Assembly: GCA_965277105.1 (NCBI GenBank)
Contig: OZ255710.1
Location: forward strand, 1,612,001 to 1,676,000
Direction: 5' to 3'
Length of the DNA: 64,000 nucleotides
Origin: CAXSBA01 sp965277105
Lineage (GTDB): Bacteria > Spirochaetota > UBA12135 > COTS27 > CAXSBA01
Part shown: piece after piece, positions 25,920 to 34,679 of the stretch
How positions within the stretch are numbered: position 1 is the first letter of the stretch
How the letters are laid out: each line of letters begins with the position of its first letter
The notes under the pieces: model-generated
What the model was told of the DNA's origin: nothing
Seen by the model: only the letters and a program-made list of their open reading frames with translations
Database searches by the model: none
Made by a program: the position numbers and the translations under genes

Positions 25920-27029
25920 ATGAGCATCATTAATCGTTATATTTTTTTCCAGTTTTTCCCTTCTTTTTTAGTGGGGTATGGTTTTTTTACCTTAGTGCAG
26001 ATGATCCCCTTTATTAGAAGGCTAGTTTCTTTAACTATTGAGAAAGGAATCCCTTTTACTAGCACTCTGGAGCTTTTCTTTTATCTTATTCCTGCTATTA
26101 GTGTCTTAACGGTGCCTATGGGGGTTTTGTTTAGTGGGTTATTAACCTTAGGCCGGCTTTCGGGGGACAACGAGCTTTTGGCGTTGAGGGCGAATGGTTT
26201 TTCTGTTTTAAAAATAGCTCGCCCAGCTTTTATTTATGGAATTTTAATGAGCATCGTTATGTTTTGGTTTATGAACTACATTGTTCCTATCAGTAATCAT
26301 CGCTATAAACTCCTTTTAACCAATGCTAGCCTCTCTAACCCTAGCCTGTTTTTAGAAAATAAAGATTTTAAAGAAATCCCTAATACGGATAAAAAAATTA
26401 CCTCTTTAGAATATGACTCTAAAAGTCAAACGATGAAAGATGTGTACCTTTATGAGAAAAATGACAAAAATGAGATTAGCCTTATTTCTGCTAAACAAGG
26501 AAAATGGCTTAACAATGAGATTAATAGCAAGAACATTAAACTTAAGCTAAATAATGGTGAGATAATTCATTTCAGTGTAGATGATAATAAAATTATCGAT
26601 GTTAGTGATTTTGATGAGCTTTTAATTAACTTGCAGAGCCAAATCACCCAGTACGAGCAGTTGGATAAGGGGCTAAGAGAGATAAGTGCTTTTGAAGTGG
26701 CTGATCTAATAGAAGATAAGCAAGGAAAAAATCAAGAAGTGGAGCCGGTTTTTTTTGTCGAATACCATAAAAAAATCTCTTTGCCGGTATCTTGCTTTTT
26801 TTTCATATTTGTAGCTATTCCGCTTTCGATAACCCTTAATAATCGCTCGGGCAAAGGGGTTAGTTTTGGGATTGCTTTAGTGATTATTTTTATCTACAAT
26901 CTCTTCCTTATCATGGGGGAAACTTTTGCTAAAAAAGACATTATTTCTCCTAGTATTGGTATGTATATCCCTAATATCGTTATTTTTCTCATAGGTTTTG
27001 TTTATTTTAGTAAAATCATCCGAAAATAA
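25920..27029 (+). CDS. LptF/LptG family permease
   Basis: 369 residues with the family layout: three N-terminal helices, a beta-jellyroll periplasmic domain (about 130-270) and three C-terminal helices. LTVPMGVLFSGLLTLGRLSGDNELLALRANG is the conserved coupling region (shown here at under its full length by its start and end). With LptB it moves lipopolysaccharide-like glycolipid, or in organisms without LPS another lipid, from the inner membrane. F versus G cannot be decided. Confidence 0.85.
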   Translation: MSIINRYIFFQFFPSFLVGYGFFTLVQMIPFIRRLVSLTIEKGIPFTSTLELFFYLIPAISVLTVPMGVLFSGLLTLGRLSGDNELLALRANGFSVLKIARPAFIYGILMSIVMFWFMNYIVPISNHRYKLLLTNASLSNPSLFLENKDFKEIPNTDKKITSLEYDSKSQTMKDVYLYEKNDKNEISLISAKQGKWLNNEINSKNIKLKLNNGEIIHFSVDDNKIIDVSDFDELLINLQSQITQYEQLDKGLREISAFEVADLIEDKQGKNQEVEPVFFVEYHKKISLPVSCFFFIFVAIPLSITLNNRSGKGVSFGIALVIIFIYNLFLIMGETFAKKDIISPSIGMYIPNIVIFLIGFVYFSKIIRK

Positions 27030-27058
27030 ATAAAACCAGTTTTTGAAAAATACCAATA

Positions 27059-27841
27059 ATGCAGAAAGTTATCTTTGTTTTTATCTTAAAAATATTTTTT
27101 TTATTTTCTTATAATAGTGAGGTTCAGCCTACTAACTTTGAATTGGCGGTAGCTTCTGCCTACACGGCGCTTAGCGCTAAAGACTATGTCAAGGCGGGGA
27201 GAATTGCTAAAGAGCTAACTAAAGAATTCCCTCTAAAACCAGATCCCTGGGTTGTTTTAGGGCTCTTGCATTATGAAGATAATTTACCTGATTTGGCTAT
27301 GAAATTTTTAACTAAAGCTGAGCAATATCAAGATGACTTGCTTTATTTCGAAGATAGGATAAAAATATTTGAATTAAAAGCAGCCATTCATCAAAAAATA
27401 AATGAGTTTAACTTAGAAATAAATGATTTGAAAAAAATTACGGATTTAACTAGTGGACGGAAAGGAAAGTTTTATCAAGAAAAAGCTAGTGCCGCGTTTT
27501 ATCGTTTAGGAATAATCCATTATCAAATAGAAAAATGGCCGGAAGCCCTTGATTTTTTTCTACAAGCTTTAGAAGCTAATTATCGCGTTCCTCTTATCCC
27601 TTATTTGTTTATTACCCATTACTATGCTCGCTTTTCCCAACAGGAAATCAACTTGCAGTTTAGTAATTATTTCCCCAAAAATTATCAAGTCATCCCCGAA
27701 AAACGGAATAGTTTTATTTTTTATTACAGGATTTATCGTAATTTATTCGCTGAAAATAACAACGCTTTCTTGAGTGACCCTACTTATAAAAAAATGCACG
27801 AAGAAATTCAAAATTTTTATTTTTCATTAGCCCAAAATTAG
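27059..27841 (+). CDS. Exported TPR protein
   Basis: 260 residues: a short signal-like hydrophobic segment (about 3-17) and tetratricopeptide-like helices, for example NFELAVASAYTALSAKDYVKAGRIAKEL and AFYRLGIIHYQIEKWPEALDFFLQAL, each under the usual 34-residue spacing. It probably acts as a scaffold in the periplasm. It lies between an LptF/G gene and mltG, 10 bp before the latter, so an envelope role is likely but not shown. Confidence 0.65.
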   Translation: MQKVIFVFILKIFFLFSYNSEVQPTNFELAVASAYTALSAKDYVKAGRIAKELTKEFPLKPDPWVVLGLLHYEDNLPDLAMKFLTKAEQYQDDLLYFEDRIKIFELKAAIHQKINEFNLEINDLKKITDLTSGRKGKFYQEKASAAFYRLGIIHYQIEKWPEALDFFLQALEANYRVPLIPYLFITHYYARFSQQEINLQFSNYFPKNYQVIPEKRNSFIFYYRIYRNLFAENNNAFLSDPTYKKMHEEIQNFYFSLAQN

Positions 27842-27851
27842 TTTATTATTT

Positions 27852-28886
27852 TTGCTCAAAAAACTTTTCCTTTTTTGCTTGCTTTTTGTTTTGCTTTTAT
27901 TTTCTTTGTGGAATTATCGAATTTTTTCTGCTAATACTAATCAAACCCTGAACAAAATAACCCTTACCGTTACTTCGGTAAAAAAAGTATTCCAAGAACT
28001 AGAAGCGGAAAATATTATCAGCAATGCGGATTATGTTTTAAAGGTTTTAGCCCTACTTAACTTGGATACGAAAATAAAATCGGGAACTTATGATTTTGAT
28101 AATCATATGGGGACTAAGGCAATTATTGATAAGCTCTTAAAAGGGGAGGAAAAAACTTTCTCTTTTACCATTATCGAAGGGCATGACCTTTATGACATTG
28201 ACCGCGAATTATTAGCTAAAAAAGTTATTCTTAAGCCTAATGCTTTTTTAGATTTTGCTAATCTTTTAGAAAAAATTATGCAAGCCAAAAAAATTTTAGG
28301 AGTGAATAATATTGTCTCTCTAGAAGGGCTACTTTATCCTGATACTTACACCTTAAGGGCTAGCAGACCTCTAGAAGATTTGGTGAATAAGGCTTTGATT
28401 AATTTTAAAGATAAAATGCTTAAGTATTTTCAAAAAAATAATATTCCTCGCGCAGAGTGGATGGGCTACATTACTTTAGCTTCTTTAGTGGAAAAAGAAA
28501 CTATTTTAAACTTTGAAAAGCCGATTATTGCTGGAGTTATTTATAACCGGCTAGATCGCGGGATGAAACTTCGGTTTGATCCTACGATTATTTACGCACT
28601 AAAAAAAAATAACGAATGGGAAAGCAACTTAAAAAATGGTAAGATTAATATTAAAAGAAAGCATTTTACCTACCCTTCTCAGTTTAACACTTACTACACG
28701 AGAAAGCCCCTTCCTCATCCTATATCGTCGGTAACGGAATCTTCTTTAATGGCGGTTATCAATCCTAGTCAGCACCAATATTTGTTTTTCGTTTCTAAAT
28801 CTAAAAAAAATCACTTTGAAGGTCATGACTTTAGCAATACCTATCAAGAGCATTTAAAAAAAATTAAAAAATATCGAGGGCGTTAA
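27852..28886 (+). CDS. mltG: Endolytic murein transglycosylase MltG
   Basis: 344 residues, one N-terminal helix, then the YceG-like domain. LEGLLYPDTYTL, ASLVEKET with the catalytic Glu, YNRLDRGMKLRFDPTIIYAL, YNTYYTRKPLPHPISS and FVSKSKKNHFEGHDFSNTYQEH are diagnostic when read as separate blocks. It cuts newly made glycan strands in the inner-membrane leaflet and sets their length. The start is a TTG 10 bp after the upstream stop. Confidence 0.94.
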   Translation: MLKKLFLFCLLFVLLLFSLWNYRIFSANTNQTLNKITLTVTSVKKVFQELEAENIISNADYVLKVLALLNLDTKIKSGTYDFDNHMGTKAIIDKLLKGEEKTFSFTIIEGHDLYDIDRELLAKKVILKPNAFLDFANLLEKIMQAKKILGVNNIVSLEGLLYPDTYTLRASRPLEDLVNKALINFKDKMLKYFQKNNIPRAEWMGYITLASLVEKETILNFEKPIIAGVIYNRLDRGMKLRFDPTIIYALKKNNEWESNLKNGKINIKRKHFTYPSQFNTYYTRKPLPHPISSVTESSLMAVINPSQHQYLFFVSKSKKNHFEGHDFSNTYQEHLKKIKKYRGR

Positions 28887-28903
28887 TAAGAGATATTAAT
28901 TTA

Positions 28904-30541
28904 TTAAGTGCGGCTTTCGTTTGCTGTTATTTTATCCAAAAGCATAGTTATTTTTTTTAAAGGCTCTAGTTCGCCTTTTTTTTTAGTTATTTCTAAACCC
29001 TTTTGTAAAATAGCTATTGCCTTTTGGTTTTGTTTTTGTTGGAAAAGAATTTCTCCTAAAAGCAGATAAGCTAAAGAAAATTCCTGATTGATAGCGATGG
29101 CTTGCTCTAAATGTTTTTTTGCTAGAGGGTAATTTTCAGAAGTGTGATATATTTTCCCTAGCTGGAAATGAGCAATGTCGTCGTTGGCTTCTTCTTGAAG
29201 GATTTTTTGGTAAAACTCTATTTGCTTGTGGAATGGCTTCTCGGATTTTTTTGCTTTATTTTCTTGAGCGGTTTTTTTAAATAGCATTACTGTGGCTTTT
29301 TTGCTTTCTTCTTCGGCTTTTTCTTTAAATCCTAGAAGCATATAAAGCCTCGATAAATTAGTATGTCCCATAACGGTTAGTGGGTTGTGTTCGATGATAG
29401 TTTTATTAGTTTTAATAGCTTTTTGGTAGTTCCCTATTTTCTCATAACAAAGGGATAATCCCTCTAAAGCCAACTCATCGTTGGGACGCAAAGCAACTGC
29501 CTGCTTAAACGCTGTTTTAGCTTTTTCATAATCGCTATTATGGAAATATTCTAGGGCTAAATTATAAATCTCTTTAAAAGAATTTTTTTGATTTTTTTCG
29601 GTTAAAGGAAGGGATAAAACTGTAAAGTCGATTTTCTTTTGGTTTAAGATAAAATGGTTTAGATTAATGATTTCTTGACTATTTATTAAAGCTAAAATAA
29701 TTATTTTTTGCCAAGTGTAAGAATAGCCTACGTGTAAGATTTCGCTTCTGTCGTTTAACTTTTTTTTTTCTCTTATTTTTTTGCTTAAACTTTCATCAAG
29801 GTAAGTGTTTTTTAGCTGCAGAAGGACTATTTTCTTTAAAGGAGTACGCTGACGACTTTTAAACCGAGCTACTATTTCTTGCCCGGGGTAGCAGCCTTTT
29901 TCAAAATCAATAGTCATTTGATAAAAAGGGGTAACTAAAACAGAAATTCCCTTAGGTAAAAATTGCAGCAAAAGCCATCTATTTTTTTCTAGTAAAAAAT
30001 CATAGATGATATTTTTTTTTTCTTTTAAAAAAGAAATTTTTGGGAGCATTTCTTTTTTTACAATAATTAAAAAATCGTTATAGAAAGTAAAATCACTACG
30101 AATAATAATGGCATCTTTTTGAGTAGTTAATTGGTTAGGAGTGAGCTTTTTAATGGACATTGGGAAAAATTTTGCTAAATCTTTTGCCGCATTGAAAAAC
30201 ATAAGTAGAGAAAAATTATCAAAAAAAGAGAAAGTTATTTCTTCTGAAAAAATATTTTTTTTCAGAAATTCAATAAAAGGAAGAAAAAACTCTTTTTCGA
30301 TTAAGATAAGCAGGGAGTCATTTATTTTATAATTCCAAAAAATAAATGCAATTTTAGCCATGCGATCTAAAACTAAATTAATTTGCCCGTTAAAGTTATT
30401 TAACGATAAAATATTGTTTGTGGTTAGGTTATTAAGGAACGGAAAAGTATCTTTGCCTTGAATTTTAAAAAAGGCGAATTCTTTTTCTAAGTGGCAGTAA
30501 AATTTTTCTTGGGCAATAAGAGAGTTATAGTCGTTTATGAT
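28904..30541 (-). CDS. ygfZ: YgfZ-like folate-binding Fe-S protein fused to TPRs
   Basis: The frame holds the YgfZ/GcvT-like hallmark KGCYPGQEIVARFKSR, then about six TPR helix pairs in the C-terminal half. YgfZ uses tetrahydrofolate to help repair or mature certain Fe-S enzymes. The first ATG in frame (30361) falls inside the GcvT-like fold. Codons upstream read FFKIQGKDTFPFLNNLTTNN and NLVLDRMAKIAF, which is the conserved N-terminus, with no stop until a TAG at about 30568. The only good ribosome site (AAAGGA, 30546-30551) is 5 nt before an ATC at 30541 and 8 nt before an ATA at 30538, so translation probably begins at a non-AUG codon. The gene follows the A-type Fe-S carrier by 27 bp. Confidence 0.8.
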   Translation of the reverse strand: MINDYNSLIAQEKFYCHLEKEFAFFKIQGKDTFPFLNNLTTNNILSLNNFNGQINLVLDRMAKIAFIFWNYKINDSLLILIEKEFFLPFIEFLKKNIFSEEITFSFFDNFSLLMFFNAAKDLAKFFPMSIKKLTPNQLTTQKDAIIIRSDFTFYNDFLIIVKKEMLPKISFLKEKKNIIYDFLLEKNRWLLLQFLPKGISVLVTPFYQMTIDFEKGCYPGQEIVARFKSRQRTPLKKIVLLQLKNTYLDESLSKKIREKKKLNDRSEILHVGYSYTWQKIIILALINSQEIINLNHFILNQKKIDFTVLSLPLTEKNQKNSFKEIYNLALEYFHNSDYEKAKTAFKQAVALRPNDELALEGLSLCYEKIGNYQKAIKTNKTIIEHNPLTVMGHTNLSRLYMLLGFKEKAEEESKKATVMLFKKTAQENKAKKSEKPFHKQIEFYQKILQEEANDDIAHFQLGKIYHTSENYPLAKKHLEQAIAINQEFSLAYLLLGEILFQQKQNQKAIAILQKGLEITKKKGELEPLKKITMLLDKITANESRT

Positions 30542-30568
30542 TTTTTCCTTTGTAGTATGTAGTAACTA

Positions 30569-30910
30569 TTAAATGGAAAAAGATTCTCCACAGCCACACG
30601 TATTACTAGCATTAGGATTTTTAAATTTAAAGCCACTTCCCATAAAGCCCCCTTCAAATTCTAAAATAGAGCCCTTTAAATAAAGAGAACTCCTTTTATC
30701 CATATAAATTTTAACATCTTTTTCTTTTTGAATTAAATCATCTTCTTTTTTAAAGTCAATGTTAATAATATAAGAGAGCCCTGAACATCCTCCGCCTTTT
30801 ATCCCCAAGCGAAGGCCATCGCCTTTGGTTTTATCTCCTTCTATTCTTCTGCTAATTTCAAAAATAGCTTTTTCGCTTACGTTAATAATTTTTTTAGTTT
30901 CACTATTCAT
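30569..30910 (-). CDS. A-type Fe-S cluster carrier (IscA/ErpA family)
   Basis: 113 residues from the ATG at 30910. It contains GGGCSGLSY and the C-terminal TCGCGESF, giving the three cysteines that bind the transferred Fe-S cluster. The frame is open to 30955, but the extra 15 residues have no family counterpart. The ATG overlaps the TGA of the upstream small ORF (ATGA), which suggests translational coupling. It delivers clusters to apo-enzymes and is followed by ygfZ, another Fe-S maturation gene. ErpA or IscA cannot be told apart. Confidence 0.9.
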   Translation of the reverse strand: MNSETKKIINVSEKAIFEISRRIEGDKTKGDGLRLGIKGGGCSGLSYIINIDFKKEDDLIQKEKDVKIYMDKRSSLYLKGSILEFEGGFMGSGFKFKNPNASNTCGCGESFSI

Positions 30911-31200
30911 TGGTTTTGGTCGGGAATGAACCCAACATTTTTGCTTATCCTCCATTGGAGGATTTTAATATTATAAATAATTGGAAAAACCATTAAAATA
31001 TCTAAAACTATTTTCAGTAACGACTTCCCCCAAAGGGATTTAAAGTTACTTTTAGAGAAATTATTTGTCCCAAAATAATTAGTACGAAAAATTAAATGGG
31101 AACCTAATTTCCAATGACTAAAAAAAAATTGCTTTCTTTTTTGAGTAAGAAGTGAATTTTTAGATAGGTTTTTCATTTTTGTTATAAATATATTATACAA
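30907..31200 (-). CDS. Small basic protein with one membrane segment
   Basis: 97 residues, not recognised. It is basic and aromatic at the N-terminus, with a hydrophobic stretch near residues 60-82 (LLKIVLDILMVFPIIYNIKI). A second ATG lies at residue 9. It is placed between the sulfotransferase (6 bp upstream) and the Fe-S carrier, whose ATG overlaps its stop as ATGA. That spacing supports it as a real gene. The text faintly recalls the C-terminal part of a GT2 glycosyltransferase, so a decayed remnant is the alternative. Confidence 0.4.
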   Translation of the reverse strand: MYNIFITKMKNLSKNSLLTQKRKQFFFSHWKLGSHLIFRTNYFGTNNFSKSNFKSLWGKSLLKIVLDILMVFPIIYNIKILQWRISKNVGFIPDQNQ

Positions 31201-31206
31201 TAAAAA

Positions 31207-32040
31207 TTAGTTTTTCTTCTTTTGAAGATAATCCATTAGTTCTTGGTAGGCATCAGGATACCAAGTGGTAAAGTCTTTCTGGTAGCGTTTGTAAACGAGA
31301 TTAGCCGTTTTTTCGTCATAAAAATCTTGCCATTTTTTTTTGATAGTTTTGGGGCTAGGATTATGATGCCCTAGTTTTTCTAAGTTAAATTTTTTTCTGA
31401 TGTATTCAAAACTTTCTGGGAAATCTTCAATTTTACCAACGTAATCATATAAAGGTTGGCCTTGATAAAATAAAATGGAGTATTGGGATTTAAAGTGATG
31501 ATCGGCGATGCTGTCAGGTATTTTTTTAATTTTTTTAAGAAAATATTGAAAAGACTTATTATCAATAGCAAGTGGCGCATAGTTCAAAAAAAAGTAATTT
31601 TCCGTATAAGTATAAAATCCTTGTTTTACCTTATCTGTAAAACAAGAAACAACCCTTCTGAAAGGATTCCTTACAAAAGTAAACTTGTAAAAATTACTTT
31701 TTTGGATAATTTTTTTTCTTTTATTATAATAATGTGGATCGTAATATTCTTTGGAAAATTTTTTTAAATTAAACTTACTACCTTCATCTTTCATTACAGT
31801 TTCTTTTAAATTAGTTTCTATAGAAGTACAGGCTGATTTTGAAACGATTAAATAAATAGCTTTTTTTTTTTCATAGTAAAAAGTAAGAGCCTTATTTTTG
31901 CTATCATTTTTTTTAGAAAAAAAATGTTTCCTTAGTAAAAAAGCATAAATTATTTTTAATAAAATGCTTTTTCTTGAATAAAAAAAAGGGTCTAGTGCTC
32001 TTGGTATCTTTGGTATTTTTTGTTTAAGAGTATTATACAT
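31207..32040 (-). CDS. Carbohydrate sulfotransferase family protein
   Basis: 277 residues. The 5'-phosphosulfate loop appears as IVSKSACTSIETNL (about 67-78) and the 3'-phosphate motif as FVRNPFRRVVSCF (about 122-134), followed by DHHFKSQ and the YVGKIEDF block common in sulfotransferase family 2. The enzyme would move sulfate from PAPS to a sugar, probably of a surface glycan. The donor path is not in the window. Very A+T-rich, like its neighbours. Confidence 0.82.
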   Translation of the reverse strand: MYNTLKQKIPKIPRALDPFFYSRKSILLKIIYAFLLRKHFFSKKNDSKNKALTFYYEKKKAIYLIVSKSACTSIETNLKETVMKDEGSKFNLKKFSKEYYDPHYYNKRKKIIQKSNFYKFTFVRNPFRRVVSCFTDKVKQGFYTYTENYFFLNYAPLAIDNKSFQYFLKKIKKIPDSIADHHFKSQYSILFYQGQPLYDYVGKIEDFPESFEYIRKKFNLEKLGHHNPSPKTIKKKWQDFYDEKTANLVYKRYQKDFTTWYPDAYQELMDYLQKKKN

Positions 32041-32181
32041 AATTTTTATCTATTAAATTTATAACCAGATTATATTATAAAATAATTTGCGTTAGCTTTT
32101 CTGAGAATAGGAAAAATAGCTTTCTTTTAATAAAAAAGATAGTATAATTATTTAACGAAATATAAAGTATAAGGAAAAAAA

Positions 32182-32367
32182 ATGGCTGTTCCTAAATTTA
32201 GAAAATCAAAATCCAAAACAATGATGCGTCGGCGAAAAAACGATCAGCGAAGTTTAGATAATTACTGTATATGCCCGGCATGTGGTGAATTGACTCTGCG
32301 TCACCGTGTATGTATGTTTTGTGGAAGCTACAAAGGAAAAACAATTGTTCAAAAAAAAGCTAGTTAG
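32182..32367 (+). CDS. rpmF: Ribosomal protein bL32
   Basis: 61 residues: MAVPKFRKSKSK start typical of L32, then CPACGELTLRHRVCMFCG giving the zinc-binding CxxC/CxxC pair, so this is the zinc (C+) form. AAGGA precedes the ATG and a TATAAT lies about 40 bp upstream. In many bacteria rpmF pairs with plsX or yceD; here proA follows by 2 bp. Confidence 0.96.
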   Translation: MAVPKFRKSKSKTMMRRRKNDQRSLDNYCICPACGELTLRHRVCMFCGSYKGKTIVQKKAS

Positions 32368-32369
32368 TT

Positions 32370-33611
32370 ATGGGTTATATCGAAGAAGTTTGTCAACAAA
32401 CCCAAACTGCTGCTAAATCTCTTTATTCCTCTTCTTCAATTGAGCGAAATCAATTTCTAACTATTCTCTGTGAAGAGCTAAAAAATAATCAAGACGAAAT
32501 AATCGTAGCTAATGCTAAAGATATTGCTGAAGCTAAAAAAAATCAACTAAATTCTGCTCTCATTGATCGCCTTACCTTAACTCCTACTAGGATTGCTGCC
32601 CTGGTCCAAGGAGTGGAAGAAATTCGTCAGTTGCCCGAACCACTAGGGGAAATAAAAAATGGGAAAACTCTAGCTAATGGGTTAACTCTTTATCAAGAAA
32701 GCGTTCCTTTAGGAGTAGTTTTAGTCATTTACGAATCTCGTCCTAATGTTACGATTGATATTGCCGCTCTTAGTATTAAAAGTGGTAATGGACTAATTCT
32801 ACGTGGGGGGAAAGAGGCGTTAAATAGTAATTTATTCTTAGGGAAGTTAGTTCAGCAAGCATTAACCAAAGCAAAATTCCCACAAAATTCCGTTACGGTT
32901 ATTGAAAAAACCGATAGGGATTTAGTTGATGTTTTACTCCAACAAAACCAATATATCGATATAGTCGTTCCTCGAGGCGGGCATGCGCTGATAGAACGAG
33001 TTAGTAGTAAATCAAGTATTCCAGTTATTAAGCATGATAAGGGATTATGCCATATTTTTTTAGATGAAAATTACAGTAAAGAAGAAGCGATTAAAATTAT
33101 CCTTAATGCTAAAACCCAAAGGCCAGGGGTCTGCAACGCTTTAGAAACGCTTTTAATTCATAAAAACGTGCAGTATAAAAAAGAAATTTTTACAGCATTA
33201 CAAAAAGAAAAAGTCGAAATTCGTTTAGATGAAAAACTGTTTAGCGAATTTTCTGGTTACTCTTTAGCGACGGTTCAAGACTGGGAAGAAGAGTATTTAG
33301 ATTTAATTTTATCCATTAAAGAAGTCGAAGATGTTAAAGAAGCCACTTCTTGGATTAGTCGATATGGTTCAGGGCATAGCGATGCTATTTTAAGTTATCA
33401 CACTCCCACTATTCGTTATTTTAAACAAAAAGTTGATTCGGCTTGTGTTTTAGTCAACTGTTCGACGAGGTTTCACGATGGAGGGATGTTTGGCTTGGGA
33501 GCGGAGGTAGGAATCTCTACTCAAAAGCTCCACGTCCGTGGTCCTATGGGGTTGCAGCATCTTACTTGTTTGAAATATATTGTCGAGGGGCAAGGGCAAG
33601 TTAGAGAATAA
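32370..33611 (+). CDS. proA: Gamma-glutamyl phosphate reductase
   Basis: 413 residues, second step of proline synthesis, using NADPH to reduce glutamyl phosphate to the semialdehyde. VIYESRPNVTIDIAALSIKSGN, LRGGKEALNSN, VPRGGHALIERV and the catalytic Cys in TQRPGVCNALETLL are clear, ending with the family's GPMGLQHLTCLKY. It begins 2 bp after rpmF, so the two share a transcript. Its partner proB is 15 kb upstream. Confidence 0.96.
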   Translation: MGYIEEVCQQTQTAAKSLYSSSSIERNQFLTILCEELKNNQDEIIVANAKDIAEAKKNQLNSALIDRLTLTPTRIAALVQGVEEIRQLPEPLGEIKNGKTLANGLTLYQESVPLGVVLVIYESRPNVTIDIAALSIKSGNGLILRGGKEALNSNLFLGKLVQQALTKAKFPQNSVTVIEKTDRDLVDVLLQQNQYIDIVVPRGGHALIERVSSKSSIPVIKHDKGLCHIFLDENYSKEEAIKIILNAKTQRPGVCNALETLLIHKNVQYKKEIFTALQKEKVEIRLDEKLFSEFSGYSLATVQDWEEEYLDLILSIKEVEDVKEATSWISRYGSGHSDAILSYHTPTIRYFKQKVDSACVLVNCSTRFHDGGMFGLGAEVGISTQKLHVRGPMGLQHLTCLKYIVEGQGQVRE

Positions 33612-33626
33612 TTTTTTTCTCTTTGA

Positions 33627-34679
33627 ATGGATCCAGTTAAAAAATTATTGGTTTTTGCTCACAAGGGGGAAGCCGATTTTTTTATTAAAAACTTAAACCT
33701 ACAATTAGCTAAAGATTTTTCGTCTTTTTATGAAGGAGATGATTATTTTCTACTCCTTACCGGCGAAGACAATACTTACCTCATTTACGCCTTAACGAGC
33801 ATCCTTACTCGCTTTAAGCATACCATTTCAGAGGTAATTAATTTAGGGATCAGTGGAACCGTGCAAGATGAAATTCCTGTTGATTCTTTTCATTCAATTA
33901 AAAGCGTTTATCGTTATAAAGGGAATCAATTTTATAAAAAAAGTTATACTCTAAACCCTAATTCTACCCCAGCATTAGATGTTATGACCTTAGATGTTAC
34001 CCTTGACGAGCAAGAAAAATTAAGAGAAGAAGTGAGCTATTTTGCCTCCTTAGTTGATAAAGAGTTATGGTATATTGCTTGGGTTTGCGACAAACTGGAT
34101 AAACCACTGTCGGCTTATAAAATGGTAAGTGATCAAGCAAAAGAAATACCAGTTGACAAGATAGTTCAAACTAAAAAAAAATATGCCCTAGTTTTATGGG
34201 AAAATTTTTCTTTGGTTTTGAATGAACGAGTTAAAATGAATCCTGTTAAATTATTAAAAATAAAAATTGAAAAATTTTTAGAGGAAAAATTTTATTTTAC
34301 TAAGCAACAACAAATTCAGCTAAAAGAAATCCTGACTAAACAAAAAACTTTAAAACAATTAGAAGTATTTTATGGCTATATGATTAAAGCTGATGAAAGT
34401 GAGATAATCCCTAAAAAAAAAACTCAAAAATTATTTAGTTTAGTAAGTCCTACTGGCTTTAATGAGAGATTGCAGGAAAACTTTTGGGAATTACTCCCAG
34501 AAGTTATGAAAAAAGCCATGCAAAAAAAAGCTATTCATCTGCAGATAGCCGATGTTGAACAAGCTAAACTTCGAATGAGTTTTTATTTTCAATCACTGAA
34601 AGAATATCAAGAGAAAAAAAAAATCATTAATACTGTAAATTACCAGAAAATTTTCAACCTCCTAGATGGCGACCTTTAA
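33627..34679 (+). CDS. Nucleoside phosphorylase-like protein with extra C-domain
   Basis: 350 residues. The first 190 read as the PNP/MTAN fold: VINLGISGTVQDEIPVDSF corresponds to the glycine-rich sugar site, and LVDKELWYIAWVCDKLDKP with YKMVSDQA to the base-binding Glu and catalytic Asp region. The last 150 residues are Lys-rich and helical and I do not recognise them. Known relatives cut or phosphorolyse the N-glycosidic bond of nucleosides, S-adenosylhomocysteine or futalosine. It overlaps the following SPL-like gene by 14 bp, implying joint action; the substrate is unknown. Confidence 0.65.
   Translation: MDPVKKLLVFAHKGEADFFIKNLNLQLAKDFSSFYEGDDYFLLLTGEDNTYLIYALTSILTRFKHTISEVINLGISGTVQDEIPVDSFHSIKSVYRYKGNQFYKKSYTLNPNSTPALDVMTLDVTLDEQEKLREEVSYFASLVDKELWYIAWVCDKLDKPLSAYKMVSDQAKEIPVDKIVQTKKKYALVLWENFSLVLNERVKMNPVKLLKIKIEKFLEEKFYFTKQQQIQLKEILTKQKTLKQLEVFYGYMIKADESEIIPKKKTQKLFSLVSPTGFNERLQENFWELLPEVMKKAMQKKAIHLQIADVEQAKLRMSFYFQSLKEYQEKKKIINTVNYQKIFNLLDGDL

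Noticed and set aside
30874..30950. 11-codon leader ORF with a GGAGG site ahead of the Fe-S carrier gene
   Set aside because: It overlaps the longer 97-residue ORF in another frame whose stop couples better (ATGA) with the carrier start; too short to support.
33627..34679. Futalosine hydrolase (MqnB) assignment
   Set aside because: No other mqn gene nearby, menF indicates classical menaquinone synthesis, and the C-terminal domain does not fit MqnB.
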